The notes beneath the pieces were generated by a model. That model was not told the DNA's origin. It did no database searches and was given only the letters and a program-made list of their open reading frames with translations. From Streptomyces lasiicapitis (lineage in GTDB: Bacteria > Actinomycetota > Actinomycetes > Streptomycetales > Streptomycetaceae), in the NCBI RefSeq assembly GCF_014646335.1, contig NZ_BMNG01000023.1:1-40925 (forward strand): 40,925 nucleotides of DNA. Reading direction: 5' to 3'. Of this stretch, positions 28,783 to 37,346 are shown piece by piece. The translations under genes and the position numbers were made by a program. Position 1 is the stretch's first letter. Each line of letters starts with the position of its first letter.

Positions 28783-29469
28783 TCAGCGCACGGCGGCGGC
28801 CTCCGTGCCCGCTGCGGCCTCCGACCCGGTCCCCGCCCCGGCCTCCGCCCGCGCGGCATGCTCCTCCGCCGCCTTCTTCGCCCGCCGCTTGACCAGCATC
28901 ATCGAGCCGACGCCGATCAGGACGGCGATGCCGAGACCGACGTACGAGAAGCGCTTGAGCCAGTCCTCCGCGACCACGCCGATGTAGTAGATGACGGCGG
29001 TCGTGCCGCCCGCCCACACGATTCCGCCGAGGACATTGGCGATCGCGAACTTCCAGTACGGCATGCGCAGGACGCCTGCGAGCGGCCCGGCGAAGATGCG
29101 GAGCAGCGCGACGAAGCGGCCGAAGAAGACCGCCCACATGCCCCACTTCTGGAACGAGCGCTCGGCGCTGCCGACGTTCGCCTCGCTGAAGTGCTTGGGG
29201 AATTTCCGCCCGAGCCAGGCGAGGAGCGGCCGTCCTCCCTTGCGCCCGATCGCGTACCCGATGGAGTCGCCGATCACCGCGCCCGCGGTGGCGCACGCGC
29301 CGAGGATCACCGGGTTCACGTCACCGTGCTGCGAGGAGAGCAGCGCCGCCGACACGAGGACGATCTCGCCGGGCAGCGGGATGCCCAGTGACTCCAGGCC
29401 GATGACGAGTCCGACGAGCGCGTAGACACTGACGGCCGGTACGTTCTCCAGCCACTCCTGGACGTGCAA
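28783..29469 (-). CDS. DedA-family membrane protein
   Basis: This 228-residue protein has GLVIGLESLGIPLPGEIVLVSAALL near residue 20, the DedA signature, GDSIGYAIGRKGGRPLL, FFGRFVALLRIFAGPLAGVLRMPYWKF with the conserved FxRFxxxxR pattern, and two C-terminal helices. An Ala/Glu-rich cytosolic tail of 40 residues ends it. DedA proteins flip phospholipid or undecaprenyl phosphate. The start is TTG 29469 (MHVQEWLENV), preceded by GAAGGAA; there is no ATG or GTG nearby before the first helix. It is alone between hydrolase operons, on the same strand. Confidence 0.93.
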   Translation of the reverse strand: MHVQEWLENVPAVSVYALVGLVIGLESLGIPLPGEIVLVSAALLSSQHGDVNPVILGACATAGAVIGDSIGYAIGRKGGRPLLAWLGRKFPKHFSEANVGSAERSFQKWGMWAVFFGRFVALLRIFAGPLAGVLRMPYWKFAIANVLGGIVWAGGTTAVIYYIGVVAEDWLKRFSYVGLGIAVLIGVGSMMLVKRRAKKAAEEHAARAEAGAGTGSEAAAGTEAAAVR

Positions 29470-29549
29470 GCCCGTTTCCTTCCGCTGTACTGGCGAATCC
29501 CCCGGCGCGCGCGTCCTGGTCGATCGCGCACGCCGGGAAGACTACCTGT

Positions 29550-31259
29550 TCAGCGGGGTGGGACCGCGTCCCACAGTGCGCAGTGGTGCGCGCTGCGGGC
29601 CGTGTCGACGACCGCGTTCCCACCGGCGGACGCGGTGCGCAGCGCGAGCACGTCGCCGGGTCGGGTGCGCTGGTCGGGAGCGGTCGGCGAGCCGTCCGAG
29701 CGGGGCACTCCGGAGTGGATGAAGGAGCCCCAGTAGCGCGCCATCTGGCGGGCGAGGGCGCGCTGTTCGGCGTTCAGCGGCGTTTCGAGGCCGAAGTGTT
29801 TGAACAGATATTGCACTTCGTTTACGTGTGTCGCACCGAAGGCGAAGTCGGTGCCGAGGCCGCGCAGACTGGCGAACGGCGGCGACGTACGGTCCGCGAA
29901 CTCGTAGCCGTAGACGGGCCCGCGCCGGGCGAGGGAGTCGCCGAGGCGCAGCGCCGAGCACACGAACATCCGGTCGCCGAGGGCCGCGGCGAAGGCGTGC
30001 GTGGGCGTGGCGTACCGGTCGGGCGGATAACGCCGCAGCGCCCGCTCGCCGAGCTCCGCGCCGAACGTACGCTCCAGCGCGGCCGGGTACTGCGCGGCGG
30101 TGAGCGGCTTGCCCTGGCCGTCGAACTGTGCGAAAGCGAAGAGTGTGCCTTCGTCGGAGTTGGCGCCGTTCAGGACGGGCACGCCCGCCGAACTCCCCCG
30201 CGCGAAGGCCTCCTCCGGCTGGACCGGCAGGAAGCCGCCACCGACGACCGGCCCCCAGTCGAACCCGGCCTGCGCGGCCAGGATGTCCTTCGCGGGCTTG
30301 GCGCGCAGGCACGCGAGCGCGGTCGCCGGGTCCGGGCAGCCCGCCTTCCGCGCGAACGCGGCGCCGTCCTCGGCCGCCCGCCGCCGCTCACGGCCCGCGC
30401 AGTCGTCGTACGCGCCGCTCTCGACCACGGCCGAGCGGAACAGGCCGCGGCTGCCGGGCGAGGCGAGGTGGGTGCACACGGAGCGGCCGCCCGCGGACTC
30501 GCCCGCGAGGGTCACCCGGCGCGGGTCGCCGCCGAACCGGCCGACGTTGGCGCGCACCCAGCGCAGCGCGGCCCGCTGGTCGAGCAGCCCGTAGTTGCCG
30601 GACACGCGGTCGGAGGCCTCGCCGTCGAGTCCCGGCCCCGCGAGGAAACCCATGGCGCCCAGGCGGTAGTTGACGGTGACGACGACGGTGCCGGTGGTGC
30701 GGGCGAAGCGGTCCGGCACGATGTCCTCGCCCGCGCCTGCGGTGAGCCCGCCGCCGTGCAGCCACACCATGACGGGCCGCCGCAGATCCGCGCCCGCCCC
30801 GGCACGCTCCTCGACTCGTGTCGCGCCGTCCCCGGCGCGCCCTTCGGGGACGTACACATTGAGATCGAGACAGTCCTCGGTGTACGTCGGCTTCTCGTAC
30901 CCCGGGTCCCAACTCGGGCCCTGCACACAGCGGTTGCCGAACGCGGTGGCCTCGCGGACACCGCGCCACGGCTCGACGGCGCGCGGTTCGGTCCAGCGGA
31001 GCCCGCCGACGGGCTGACGCGCGTACGGGATCCCGAGGAACTGCCGCCCCTCACCGGTGACTTGGCCACGCACCCAGCCCGCGTCAGTACGCACGACCGC
31101 GGCACCCCGCTGCTCTCCCGCGAGGCCGTCCCGCCCTCCGGGCCCCGCCTGCGCCGCCTGGGGCGCGAGCCCCACCACCCCGGCCGCGGCCAGCACACCC
31201 CCGACCGCCACGAACCGCCGCACCCGCGCCCGCCCACGCCACCCGCACAAGCCCTTCAT
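29550..31259 (-). CDS. Exported type-B carboxylesterase
   Basis: The 569-residue protein has a basic leader and signal (FVAVGGVLAAAGVVGLAPQAAQA), then GRQFLGIPYARQPVGGLRW, EDCLDLNVYVPEG, VMVWLHGGGLTAGAGED (oxyanion loop) and the nucleophile in TLAGESAGGRS, in the family position. The acid is in GANSDEGTLFAF, and the His in FGATHVNEVQYLF. All of the Ser/Glu/His triad is therefore present. It would hydrolyse carboxyl esters outside the cell. The start overlaps the stop of the GH3 gene (ATGA), so they are cotranscribed. Natural ester substrates such as acyl-sugars or aromatic esters are possible; the glucosidase partner suggests plant or glycoside conjugates. Confidence 0.93.
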   Translation of the reverse strand: MKGLCGWRGRARVRRFVAVGGVLAAAGVVGLAPQAAQAGPGGRDGLAGEQRGAAVVRTDAGWVRGQVTGEGRQFLGIPYARQPVGGLRWTEPRAVEPWRGVREATAFGNRCVQGPSWDPGYEKPTYTEDCLDLNVYVPEGRAGDGATRVEERAGAGADLRRPVMVWLHGGGLTAGAGEDIVPDRFARTTGTVVVTVNYRLGAMGFLAGPGLDGEASDRVSGNYGLLDQRAALRWVRANVGRFGGDPRRVTLAGESAGGRSVCTHLASPGSRGLFRSAVVESGAYDDCAGRERRRAAEDGAAFARKAGCPDPATALACLRAKPAKDILAAQAGFDWGPVVGGGFLPVQPEEAFARGSSAGVPVLNGANSDEGTLFAFAQFDGQGKPLTAAQYPAALERTFGAELGERALRRYPPDRYATPTHAFAAALGDRMFVCSALRLGDSLARRGPVYGYEFADRTSPPFASLRGLGTDFAFGATHVNEVQYLFKHFGLETPLNAEQRALARQMARYWGSFIHSGVPRSDGSPTAPDQRTRPGDVLALRTASAGGNAVVDTARSAHHCALWDAVPPR

Positions 31260-33751
31260 CCGCGGGCCCCCTTCACATGAACGACCCCGGACAGCAGCAA
31301 CTCCCTTGAGGACCTGCCCACTTGAACCGTCCGCCGCCCCGTCCCGAGCACCCAGTCACGCCGCCCCGAGTCCCACAGCGACAACGTCCGCGCCGCGACC
31401 CGCACGGTGACCCGCCGCGCCTCCCCCGCCCGCAGGGCGACCCTCCGATAGCCGCCGAGCACCCGCACCGCCTGATCGAGCCGCACGTCCGGCGAGGCCC
31501 CGACGTACACCTGCGCCACGGTGATCCCGTCGCGCCGCCCGGTGTTGCGCACCCGGAAGCTCACGTCGAACCCACCCCCTCGCCCCGCCGGACGCGCCGT
31601 CAGATCCTCGTAGGCAAAGGTGGTGTACGACAGTCCGTGCCCGAAGGGGAACAACGGCCGCACGCCCTCGGCGTCGTACCAGCGATGGCCGACGTGCACG
31701 CCCTCCGAGTACTCCTCCACGCCGTCCACCCCCGGATACCGGCGCGGATCACCGGCCGTCGGATGCCGGTCGTCGTCGACGGGGAAGGTCTGCGTGAGCC
31801 GGCCGCCCGGATCGCAGTCGCCGAACAGGACGGCGGCGGTGGCGGCCGCGCCCTCCTGCCCCGGGTAGTACATCTGCAGCACGGCGGCGGTGCGCTCCAG
31901 CCAGGGCATGGAGGTGGCCGACGAGGTGTTGAGGACGACGGTGGTACGGGGGTTAGAGGCTGTCACCGCCTCGATAAGGGCTTCCTGATGGCCGGGCAGG
32001 GCGACGGTCGTACGGTCCTGGCCCTCGGTGGCGTCCTCGTACGCGAAGAGCACGACGCTGTGCGCGGACCGGGCGGCACGCACCGCCTCCGCGACATCCC
32101 GCGCGCGGGTCGCGGAGGTGACCCGGCGAAGCCGGAACGTCTGCCCCTTCGCCCCGCCCTTCGCGAGGATCTCGACCCGATGCCCACCACGCGCCAACGG
32201 CACGGCCTTCCGCCGTACGGAGAGACCGTCGGGCGCGCTCGACACGAGCCCACCCGTGAAGTACTCGCCGAAGCCCGGCGCGGGCGGGAACAACTCCACG
32301 CCGTCGAGCCGCACCGTCGGCCGCGCGCCGGAGTAGTGGACGACGAACGTCCACTCGTCTCCGGCGTCGGCGGTGAGCGTCCCTTCGTACGTCCACTCCT
32401 CGCCCGCGCGGACGCGTTGCCCCTCCGGGTCGAAGCCACCGGGCGAGAGCGCCTCGCGCGGAATCGCCTTCCCGAACAGATCCTCACCGAGGGCATAACG
32501 GACCTGCGCACCGTGCCCCGCACGGGACTTGACGGCATCGAGAGGGCTCACCGCACGGTCAGGAATCACATGCGCGCTGCCGCCCCCGCTCACGAACGGC
32601 AGCGAACCGGTCGGGCCGATCACGGCGAGGGAGCGGGCGGCGCGGCCGGTGAGCGGCAGCGCGCCGTGCCGGTTGCGCAGCAGGGTGGCCCCGGCCTCGG
32701 CGACCTCCAGCGCGACCGCCGCGCCCGCCTCGGGGTCCCGGTCCGGGCGCGGCGGCGCGCTCCCGTCGAGCAGCCCGAACCGGTCGAGCACACCGAGCAG
32801 CCGCCGCACCGACCGGTCCACGTGCGCCTCGGGCACACCGCCGCTCTCCACGGCCCGCTTCAGGGCCGCGCCGAAGTACGTGCCGTCCGGCATCTCCATG
32901 TCCAGGCCCGCGCCGATCGCGGCGGCGGTCGAATGCGCCGCGAACCAGTCGGTCATCACCCACCCGCCGAACCCCCACCGTTCGCGCAGCACCTCGTCGA
33001 GCAGTTCTTCGTTCTCGCAGGCGAAGGTGCCGTTGACCTTGTTGTACGCCCCCATGACCGAGCCCACGCCGACGGCGACCGCGGCCTCGAAGCCGCGCAG
33101 CTCCGTCTCGTGCATGGTCCGCTCGTCGACGCGCACGTCGATGGACATGCGGTCCTTCTCCTGGTTGTTCATCGCGAAGTGCTTGACCGTCGCGATCAGC
33201 CCTTCCTCCTGGATGCCCTTGATCTCCTGGGCGACCAGGTCGGCGGAGAGCAGCGGGTCCTCGCCGAACGTCTCGAAGTTGCGGCCCGCGTACGGGGTGC
33301 GGATGAGGTTGACCATCGGCGAGAGCAGCACGTCCTGGCCGAGGGCCCGCCCCTCACGCCCGATCACCTGCCCGTAGCGGCGGGCCAGTTCGGGGTCGAA
33401 GGCGGCGGCGAGGAGTACGGGAGCGGGCAGGGCGGTGGCGTGCGCCGTGACACGTACGCCCGCGGGGCCGTCGGCGAGCCGCAGCTCCGGGATGCCGAGC
33501 CGCGGCACGCCGGGGACGTATCCCGCCTGCCCGAGCCCCTTCGGGTCGCTCCCACCGTGCAGCAGGGAGACCTTCTCGTCGAGCGTGAGCCTGCGGACCA
33601 GCGACTCGACGCGGGGCCCGGCACCCGGGCCCCGTCTGCGGTACGCGGCGGAGTGCGCGGGGACCGGCAGCCCCGCGGTCGCCGCGGCGGCCACCGCGAC
33701 CGCCCCTCCCATCAGCCGCAGGGTGGTGCGCCGGGACACGGTGTCGGACAT
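31256..33751 (-). CDS. Exported glycoside hydrolase family 3 (beta-glucosidase type)
   Basis: This 831-residue protein begins with a Tat leader (SRRTTLRLMGGAVAVAAAATAGLP). The GH3 N-terminal barrel has RLADGPAGVR, GRNFETFGEDP, K190-H191 in ATVKHFAMNNQE and the nucleophile D268 in GWVMTDWFA. The (alpha/beta)6 part follows, split by a PA14-like insert (about 400-500: FDPEGQRVRAGEEWTYEGTL). A fibronectin-like C-terminal domain (PLFPFGHGLSYTTF, VRNTGRRDGITVAQVYV) ends it. This is the PA14-containing GH3 type. It starts after GAAGGAAGTG and is coupled to the esterase gene. Upstream are a TGCCA-N5-TGGCA inverted repeat and a short hairpin. Confidence 0.95.
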   Translation of the reverse strand: MSDTVSRRTTLRLMGGAVAVAAAATAGLPVPAHSAAYRRRGPGAGPRVESLVRRLTLDEKVSLLHGGSDPKGLGQAGYVPGVPRLGIPELRLADGPAGVRVTAHATALPAPVLLAAAFDPELARRYGQVIGREGRALGQDVLLSPMVNLIRTPYAGRNFETFGEDPLLSADLVAQEIKGIQEEGLIATVKHFAMNNQEKDRMSIDVRVDERTMHETELRGFEAAVAVGVGSVMGAYNKVNGTFACENEELLDEVLRERWGFGGWVMTDWFAAHSTAAAIGAGLDMEMPDGTYFGAALKRAVESGGVPEAHVDRSVRRLLGVLDRFGLLDGSAPPRPDRDPEAGAAVALEVAEAGATLLRNRHGALPLTGRAARSLAVIGPTGSLPFVSGGGSAHVIPDRAVSPLDAVKSRAGHGAQVRYALGEDLFGKAIPREALSPGGFDPEGQRVRAGEEWTYEGTLTADAGDEWTFVVHYSGARPTVRLDGVELFPPAPGFGEYFTGGLVSSAPDGLSVRRKAVPLARGGHRVEILAKGGAKGQTFRLRRVTSATRARDVAEAVRAARSAHSVVLFAYEDATEGQDRTTVALPGHQEALIEAVTASNPRTTVVLNTSSATSMPWLERTAAVLQMYYPGQEGAAATAAVLFGDCDPGGRLTQTFPVDDDRHPTAGDPRRYPGVDGVEEYSEGVHVGHRWYDAEGVRPLFPFGHGLSYTTFAYEDLTARPAGRGGGFDVSFRVRNTGRRDGITVAQVYVGASPDVRLDQAVRVLGGYRRVALRAGEARRVTVRVAARTLSLWDSGRRDWVLGTGRRTVQVGRSSRELLLSGVVHVKGARG

Positions 33752-33789
33752 GGGCCGTCACTTCCTTCGATGCGCGAATGATGTACACG

Positions 33790-33817
33790 TGCCAATAGCT
33801 GGCAGGCCTTCGGGCCT
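33790..33817. promoter_or_regulatory. Inverted repeats upstream of the GH3 gene
   Basis: TGCCA-ATAGC-TGGCA (33790-33804), then AGGCC-TTCG-GGCCT (33804-33817), lie 39-66 nt before the GH3 start (reverse strand). The first is operator-like and would suit a sugar-responsive repressor; no regulator gene lies nearby. The rest of the 217-nt gap holds nothing clear. Confidence 0.45.
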
Positions 33818-33968
33818 TGAACGGACTCTGCGACGAAGTGGACTTGACGCACCGTGGGACACCACCGGTGCGGCGGGAAAACTATGACCGGTGGTGACGC
33901 GTGTCAATGACGTGAACAAAGATGGTCGGCGCGCGGCCCCGAAAGGAAAAGGAACCGAGTGGACGAAG

Positions 33969-34421
33969 TCAGCCCCCGGTGGAGGCGCACTCATGGCTGT
34001 CGCCGCCGCTGCGGCATCCGGCCGGGCCCGTCCAAGCGGGAGCAGGAGTCGGCTGCGACCGCCGGTCCTCCCGCTCCTCGTACTCCAGACCGCCCAACAC
34101 GGCGACGACGACAAGAATCGCCATCAGCACCTGGGTCCAGAGGGTCACGACGGCACGCATGCGGCCGGCGGCGACGCCGGCGAGAACAGCGAAGAGCCCG
34201 ACCGCTCCGGTGACTACGAGATAGCCACCGAGTCGATCGGGCTCAGGATCCTCGGCCGGGTCGAAGGAGACGCCCGACAGGAACCACTTCGCGAACACGA
34301 CGAAGAGGAAGACCCCTTCGAGCAGGAAGAGCCCGACGGCCGTGGCGACGTCCGGGCCGAGGTCGGCCCGGGAGTCGGCGGAGGCGTCGAAGGCGGGAGG
34401 CGCGGACGGCAGACCACTCAT
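33969..34421 (-). CDS. Small membrane protein of unknown function
   Basis: This 150-residue protein has three hydrophobic segments: VATAVGLFLLEGVFLFVVFAKWFL, GYLVVTGAVGLFAVLAGVAAG and VVTLWTQVLMAILVVVAVLGG. A soluble tail ends GCRSGGDSHECASTGG with a Cys pair. The order and tail look like an uncharacterised actinobacterial family, possibly DUF6234; that name is uncertain. The start ATG 34421 is preceded by a GAGTAT six nt upstream. It lies on the same strand as the thioesterase gene (99 nt gap), with a separate promoter likely. Function is not known. Confidence 0.78.
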   Translation of the reverse strand: MSGLPSAPPAFDASADSRADLGPDVATAVGLFLLEGVFLFVVFAKWFLSGVSFDPAEDPEPDRLGGYLVVTGAVGLFAVLAGVAAGRMRAVVTLWTQVLMAILVVVAVLGGLEYEEREDRRSQPTPAPAWTGPAGCRSGGDSHECASTGG

Positions 34422-34520
34422 GCCGCCATACTCACCACGGCGGCGTCACGCCACCTGAGTACGCCTACTCATTCGCCCGCAGCACCCCGGCGGGCCGCCG
34501 GACCCCGGTGAACCGTCGGA

Positions 34521-34979
34521 CTACTTCGGGTCGTTGGGCCGCAGGGTCCACACGACGGTCATCTCACCGGTCACGGCGCCGTCCTCACGCGTGATGGCGA
34601 TGGCGACGGGGAACTCCGGACGCTGCCCCGCGTCGAGCTCGGCGACGACATCGGCGACGGGCCGGCCGATCGTGGCGGTGGCCTTCACCGTCCCCATCGC
34701 GAGCTTCTTGTACGCGATGTCGGCACGCACCGCGAGCGGCACGGCCCGCGAGAGCTCCGCCCCGAAGGCCGCGAGCACGATGGCGCCACTCGCGGACTCC
34801 CCCAACGTGAACATGGCTCCGGCATGCGGCCCGCCCACGTGATTGTGGTAGTCCCCCTGATCGGGCAGCACGACCACGGCCCGCTCGGGCGTGGTCTCCA
34901 CGAACTCAAGATTCAGGGTCCGGGCCATCGGAACGGTGGCGGCGAGCATCTCGCCGATCGACATCTGGTCTGCGCTCAT
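34521..34979 (-). CDS. Hotdog-fold thioesterase-like protein (DUF4442/PaaI type)
   Basis: This 152-residue protein is one hotdog domain: DYHNHVGGPHAGAMFTLGESASGAIVLAAFG is the helix and dimer region with His residues, and YKKLAMGTVKATATIGRPV and VAIAITREDGAVTGEMTVVWTLRP are the following strands. It may act on an acyl-CoA or acyl carrier substrate, but the catalytic Asp/Glu of classic PaaI is not evident. ATG 34979 has TAACCT as -10 six nt upstream on its strand. The adjacent AGGAGG is on the forward strand and reads the wrong way for this gene. It is divergent from the first of the three paralogues. Confidence 0.87.
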   Translation of the reverse strand: MSADQMSIGEMLAATVPMARTLNLEFVETTPERAVVVLPDQGDYHNHVGGPHAGAMFTLGESASGAIVLAAFGAELSRAVPLAVRADIAYKKLAMGTVKATATIGRPVADVVAELDAGQRPEFPVAIAITREDGAVTGEMTVVWTLRPNDPK

Positions 34980-34985
34980 AGCAGG

Positions 34986-34991
34986 AGGTTA
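34986..34991 (-). promoter_or_regulatory. -10 box of a leaderless promoter (thioesterase)
   Basis: Reverse-strand TAACCT ends 6 nt before ATG 34979. Confidence 0.5.
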
Positions 34992-35057
34992 CCCGCGAGT
35001 AGCCTCCGCTGCCAGCCCCGGCCCGGGGCACTTTCGAATGCCCGTACACCCCAGCCG

Positions 35058-35063
35058 TACTGT
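35058..35063 (+). promoter_or_regulatory. -10 box of a leaderless promoter (paralogue A)
   Basis: TACTGT ends 8 nt before ATG 35072; GGTCCGCC separates them. The other two paralogues have TATGGT at exactly the same distance. Confidence 0.6.
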
Positions 35064-35071
35064 GGTCCGCC

Positions 35072-36022
35072 ATGAACCCGCAGGATCGGAATCCTTACCA
35101 GCAGCCGGGATACCAGCAGCCCAACCCCTATCAGCAGCCGGGATACCAGCAGCAGCCGGTGGCCGGCCAGCAGGGGCAGTGGGCAGCCGGGACGGCACCC
35201 GCGGGCGCACCGCAGCCGCCCGACGGGGATGGAAGCGGTGGCAACAGGACCGCGCTCATCGCCGTGATCACGGCGGCCGCGGTCGTCGTGGCCGCGGGCG
35301 TCACCGGCTTCCTGCTGCTGGGCGGCGACAAGGACGACTCCGCGAAGCCCGATCCGGCGCGGTCGAGCTCGTCACCGGCCCCGACCGACGCGGACCGGCG
35401 CGGCAAGGACGGCGGTCCGAAGCCCACGGTCCCGGGTTGGAAGACCGTGGTGAATCCCAAGAGAGGCATCGCTTTCGACGTCCCCGCACAGTGGTCGCTG
35501 AAGTCCGTCGACTGGATCTCCTGGGTCTCGGACGACGCCGGTCCCGAGGACAACCGACTCGCCGCGATGGCCGCGCCCGCCTATCTCAAGGAGCAGTGGT
35601 GCGCCTTCGACGAGAACAAGGACGGCACCAACGAATACATGGCCCTCGCGGGCGCGGGCACCAGGATCAACAGGGGCTCCAAAACCACCGAGGACGTCGC
35701 GCGGGACAATTCGACCGCGTGGGTGTACGGCGCGTATGCACAACCGGAAAGAAGAAAGATCAAGGCCGGCGCGGTGGAGTCCTACACCACCAAGTCCGGC
35801 ATCAAGGGCAGCCTCGCGACGGCCGAGTCGTCCGGTGTCACCAAGCGGGAGAAGTGCGACACGGACGGCAAAGCGACGGTCTTCGCATTCAAGGACGCCG
35901 GGGGCGAATTCGTCTCGTGGGCCTTTCACGGCGCCAAGGACGTGAAGGAGGAAATCCCGGACACAACGGTCCGGAAAATCCTCAGCACAGTGCGCGCGTA
36001 CAAGGCGTCGGACGAGAACTGA
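35072..36022 (+). CDS. Membrane-anchored extracytoplasmic protein, paralogue A
   Basis: The 316-residue protein starts with a Gln/Pro/Tyr-rich cytosolic tail (NPYQQPGYQQP repeats, about residues 1-55), then one membrane helix (61-85, identical in part to the other two copies), a Ser/Pro/Asp linker, and an external domain from TVPGWKTVVNPK (120) to the end. Two conserved Cys (177, 262) probably form a disulfide. C177 is followed by the acidic FDENKDGTNEY, an EF-loop-like segment. I know no named family for the C-terminal domain. It is the shortest copy, and its loop is the least canonical of the three. ATG 35072 is fixed by the -10 box eight nt upstream. A short hairpin follows its stop. Confidence 0.85.
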   Translation: MNPQDRNPYQQPGYQQPNPYQQPGYQQQPVAGQQGQWAAGTAPAGAPQPPDGDGSGGNRTALIAVITAAAVVVAAGVTGFLLLGGDKDDSAKPDPARSSSSPAPTDADRRGKDGGPKPTVPGWKTVVNPKRGIAFDVPAQWSLKSVDWISWVSDDAGPEDNRLAAMAAPAYLKEQWCAFDENKDGTNEYMALAGAGTRINRGSKTTEDVARDNSTAWVYGAYAQPERRKIKAGAVESYTTKSGIKGSLATAESSGVTKREKCDTDGKATVFAFKDAGGEFVSWAFHGAKDVKEEIPDTTVRKILSTVRAYKASDEN

Positions 36023-36023
36023 G

Positions 36024-36039
36024 CGCCCCCAGAGGGGCG
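36024..36039 (+). terminator. Short hairpin between paralogues A and B
   Basis: CGCCCC-CAGA-GGGGCG, 6-bp stem, two nt after the stop of paralogue A and before the promoter of B. Each paralogue thus seems to have its own transcript. Confidence 0.5.
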
Positions 36040-36065
36040 TTGCGATCACCCAAAGGCAACACCCG

Positions 36066-36071
36066 TATGGT
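36066..36071 (+). promoter_or_regulatory. -10 box of a leaderless promoter (paralogue B)
   Basis: TATGGT ends 8 nt before ATG 36080. A TTGCGA (36040-36045) lies 20 nt upstream and is a weak -35 candidate. Confidence 0.6.
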
Positions 36072-36079
36072 TGTCCGCC

Positions 36080-37144
36080 ATGTGGCCAGGACAGCAGCAG
36101 CCCGGGGGCGAGCAGAACCCGCAGGACCAGGGCGCCAACCCGTACCAGCAGCCCGGCTATCAGCAGCCGAATCCGTATCAGCAGCCGGGGTATCAGCAGG
36201 CCGGGCACCCGCAGCAGCCCGGGCACCCGCAGCCCGGTCCCTACCAGCAGCCCGTCGGGCAGCACGGGCAGTGGAGTGGCGCCCCGACGCCCTTGGGCGC
36301 GCCGCAGCCGCCGACGGGTAGCGGCGGTGGCGGAGGGAACAGGACCAAGGTCATAGCCATCGTCGCCGCGGCCGCCGTGGTCGTGGCCGCGGGCGTCACC
36401 GGCTTCCTGCTGCTCGGCGGCGACAAGGACGACGAGGCGGGCAAGGCGGGCAACGGCGACAAGCAGGGTTCCTCGGAGCAGGCGTCCGAGAAGCCCTCGG
36501 CCCCGGCGGACGGTGACGACGACGAGCGGGGCACGGACGGCGGGCCGAAGGCGACCGTCCCGGGCTGGCAGGCCGTCGTGAACCCCAAGTGGGGCACCGC
36601 CTTCGACGTACCGCCCGACTGGCAGGTGGAGGGGCCGAACAGGGCCATCAACTTCGAGGAACACAAGACGGGCAAGCCGATCGCGACGATGGGCTCCCCC
36701 GCGGTCCTCAAGCCGAAGTGGTGCACCTCCGACGAGGACAAGGACGGCCGGTCCGAGGACGTCGAGCTGAGCGCGGCGGGCACCAAGGGCGGCCGGGGCG
36801 GCAAGAACACCGACGAGGTCGCGGTGAACACCGTCGGCTGGTGGATCTACGGCGCCTACACACAGCCGGACAAGAAGACGATGACGTACGACGAGAAGGC
36901 GAAGCCCTACACCACCAAGTCGGGCATCAAGGGCAGCATCGCCTGGGGCCGTTCGACGAACACGCCGCAGAAGGGCAAGTGCGCCTCGGACGGCAAGGCC
37001 ATCTCCTTCGGCTTCAAGAACTCCGAGGGCGACTTCGTGTCCTGGAGCCTGTACGGCGCGAGGGGCGTCAAGGAAGAGGTCCCGGACGCGACGATCATGA
37101 AGATCCTCGCCACGGTGCGGCTGTACGGCGAGCCCACGGGCTGA
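36080..37144 (+). CDS. Membrane-anchored extracytoplasmic protein, paralogue B
   Basis: This 354-residue protein has the same plan as paralogue A. The first 80 residues are Gln/Pro/Tyr/Gly-rich (NPYQQPGYQQP, HPQQPGHPQPGPYQQP), followed by a helix AAAVVVAAGVTGFLLLGG, an acidic linker, and the external domain from VPGWQAVVNPKWGTAFDVP. The conserved Cys is in PKWCTSDEDKDGR. The following 12 residues, DEDKDGRSEDVE, have acidic groups at EF positions 1, 3, 5, 9 and 12 and Gly at 6, so calcium binding is plausible. A second Cys lies in KGKCASDGKA. ATG 36080 is set by the -10 box; TTG 36071 is unlikely. The stop is followed by a nested hairpin. Confidence 0.87.
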   Translation: MWPGQQQPGGEQNPQDQGANPYQQPGYQQPNPYQQPGYQQAGHPQQPGHPQPGPYQQPVGQHGQWSGAPTPLGAPQPPTGSGGGGGNRTKVIAIVAAAAVVVAAGVTGFLLLGGDKDDEAGKAGNGDKQGSSEQASEKPSAPADGDDDERGTDGGPKATVPGWQAVVNPKWGTAFDVPPDWQVEGPNRAINFEEHKTGKPIATMGSPAVLKPKWCTSDEDKDGRSEDVELSAAGTKGGRGGKNTDEVAVNTVGWWIYGAYTQPDKKTMTYDEKAKPYTTKSGIKGSIAWGRSTNTPQKGKCASDGKAISFGFKNSEGDFVSWSLYGARGVKEEVPDATIMKILATVRLYGEPTG

Positions 37145-37148
37145 CGGA

Positions 37149-37183
37149 GGCGGCGCTCCCCGGCCGACGGGGGTGGCGCCGCC
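37149..37183 (+). terminator. Nested hairpin after paralogue B
   Basis: GGCGGCGC (37149-37156) pairs with GCGCCGCC (37176-37183), and CCCCG/CGGGG pair inside. It starts 5 nt after the stop. The remaining 160 nt before paralogue C hold only its promoter. Confidence 0.65.
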
Positions 37184-37332
37184 GGGCTGCGAGGTCGGCA
37201 CCCCTCACCAAAACGGGCATCCCACCCACCACCCACCCCACTTCTTCACCACTTCGTCACCGCTGCGTCCGCCCCCTGCCCCGGACCCGGTCCGGCAGGT
37301 GGCCGGGCGTGGCACCGGGGCCCCCGCCCATC

Positions 37333-37338
37333 TATGGT
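37333..37338 (+). promoter_or_regulatory. -10 box of a leaderless promoter (paralogue C)
   Basis: TATGGT ends 8 nt before ATG 37347, the same sequence and spacing as paralogue B. Confidence 0.6.
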
Positions 37339-37346
37339 TACTGGCC

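Noticed and set aside
27700..29296. N-terminal 600-residue extension of the peptidase reading frame up to 29296
   Set aside because: Overlaps the beta-lactamase-fold and DedA genes and is low complexity; a signal peptide starts at 27400.
33889..33914. Fifth TKACG box (TGACGCGTGTCAATGACG)
   Set aside because: Half-sites are 13 nt apart and the core does not match.
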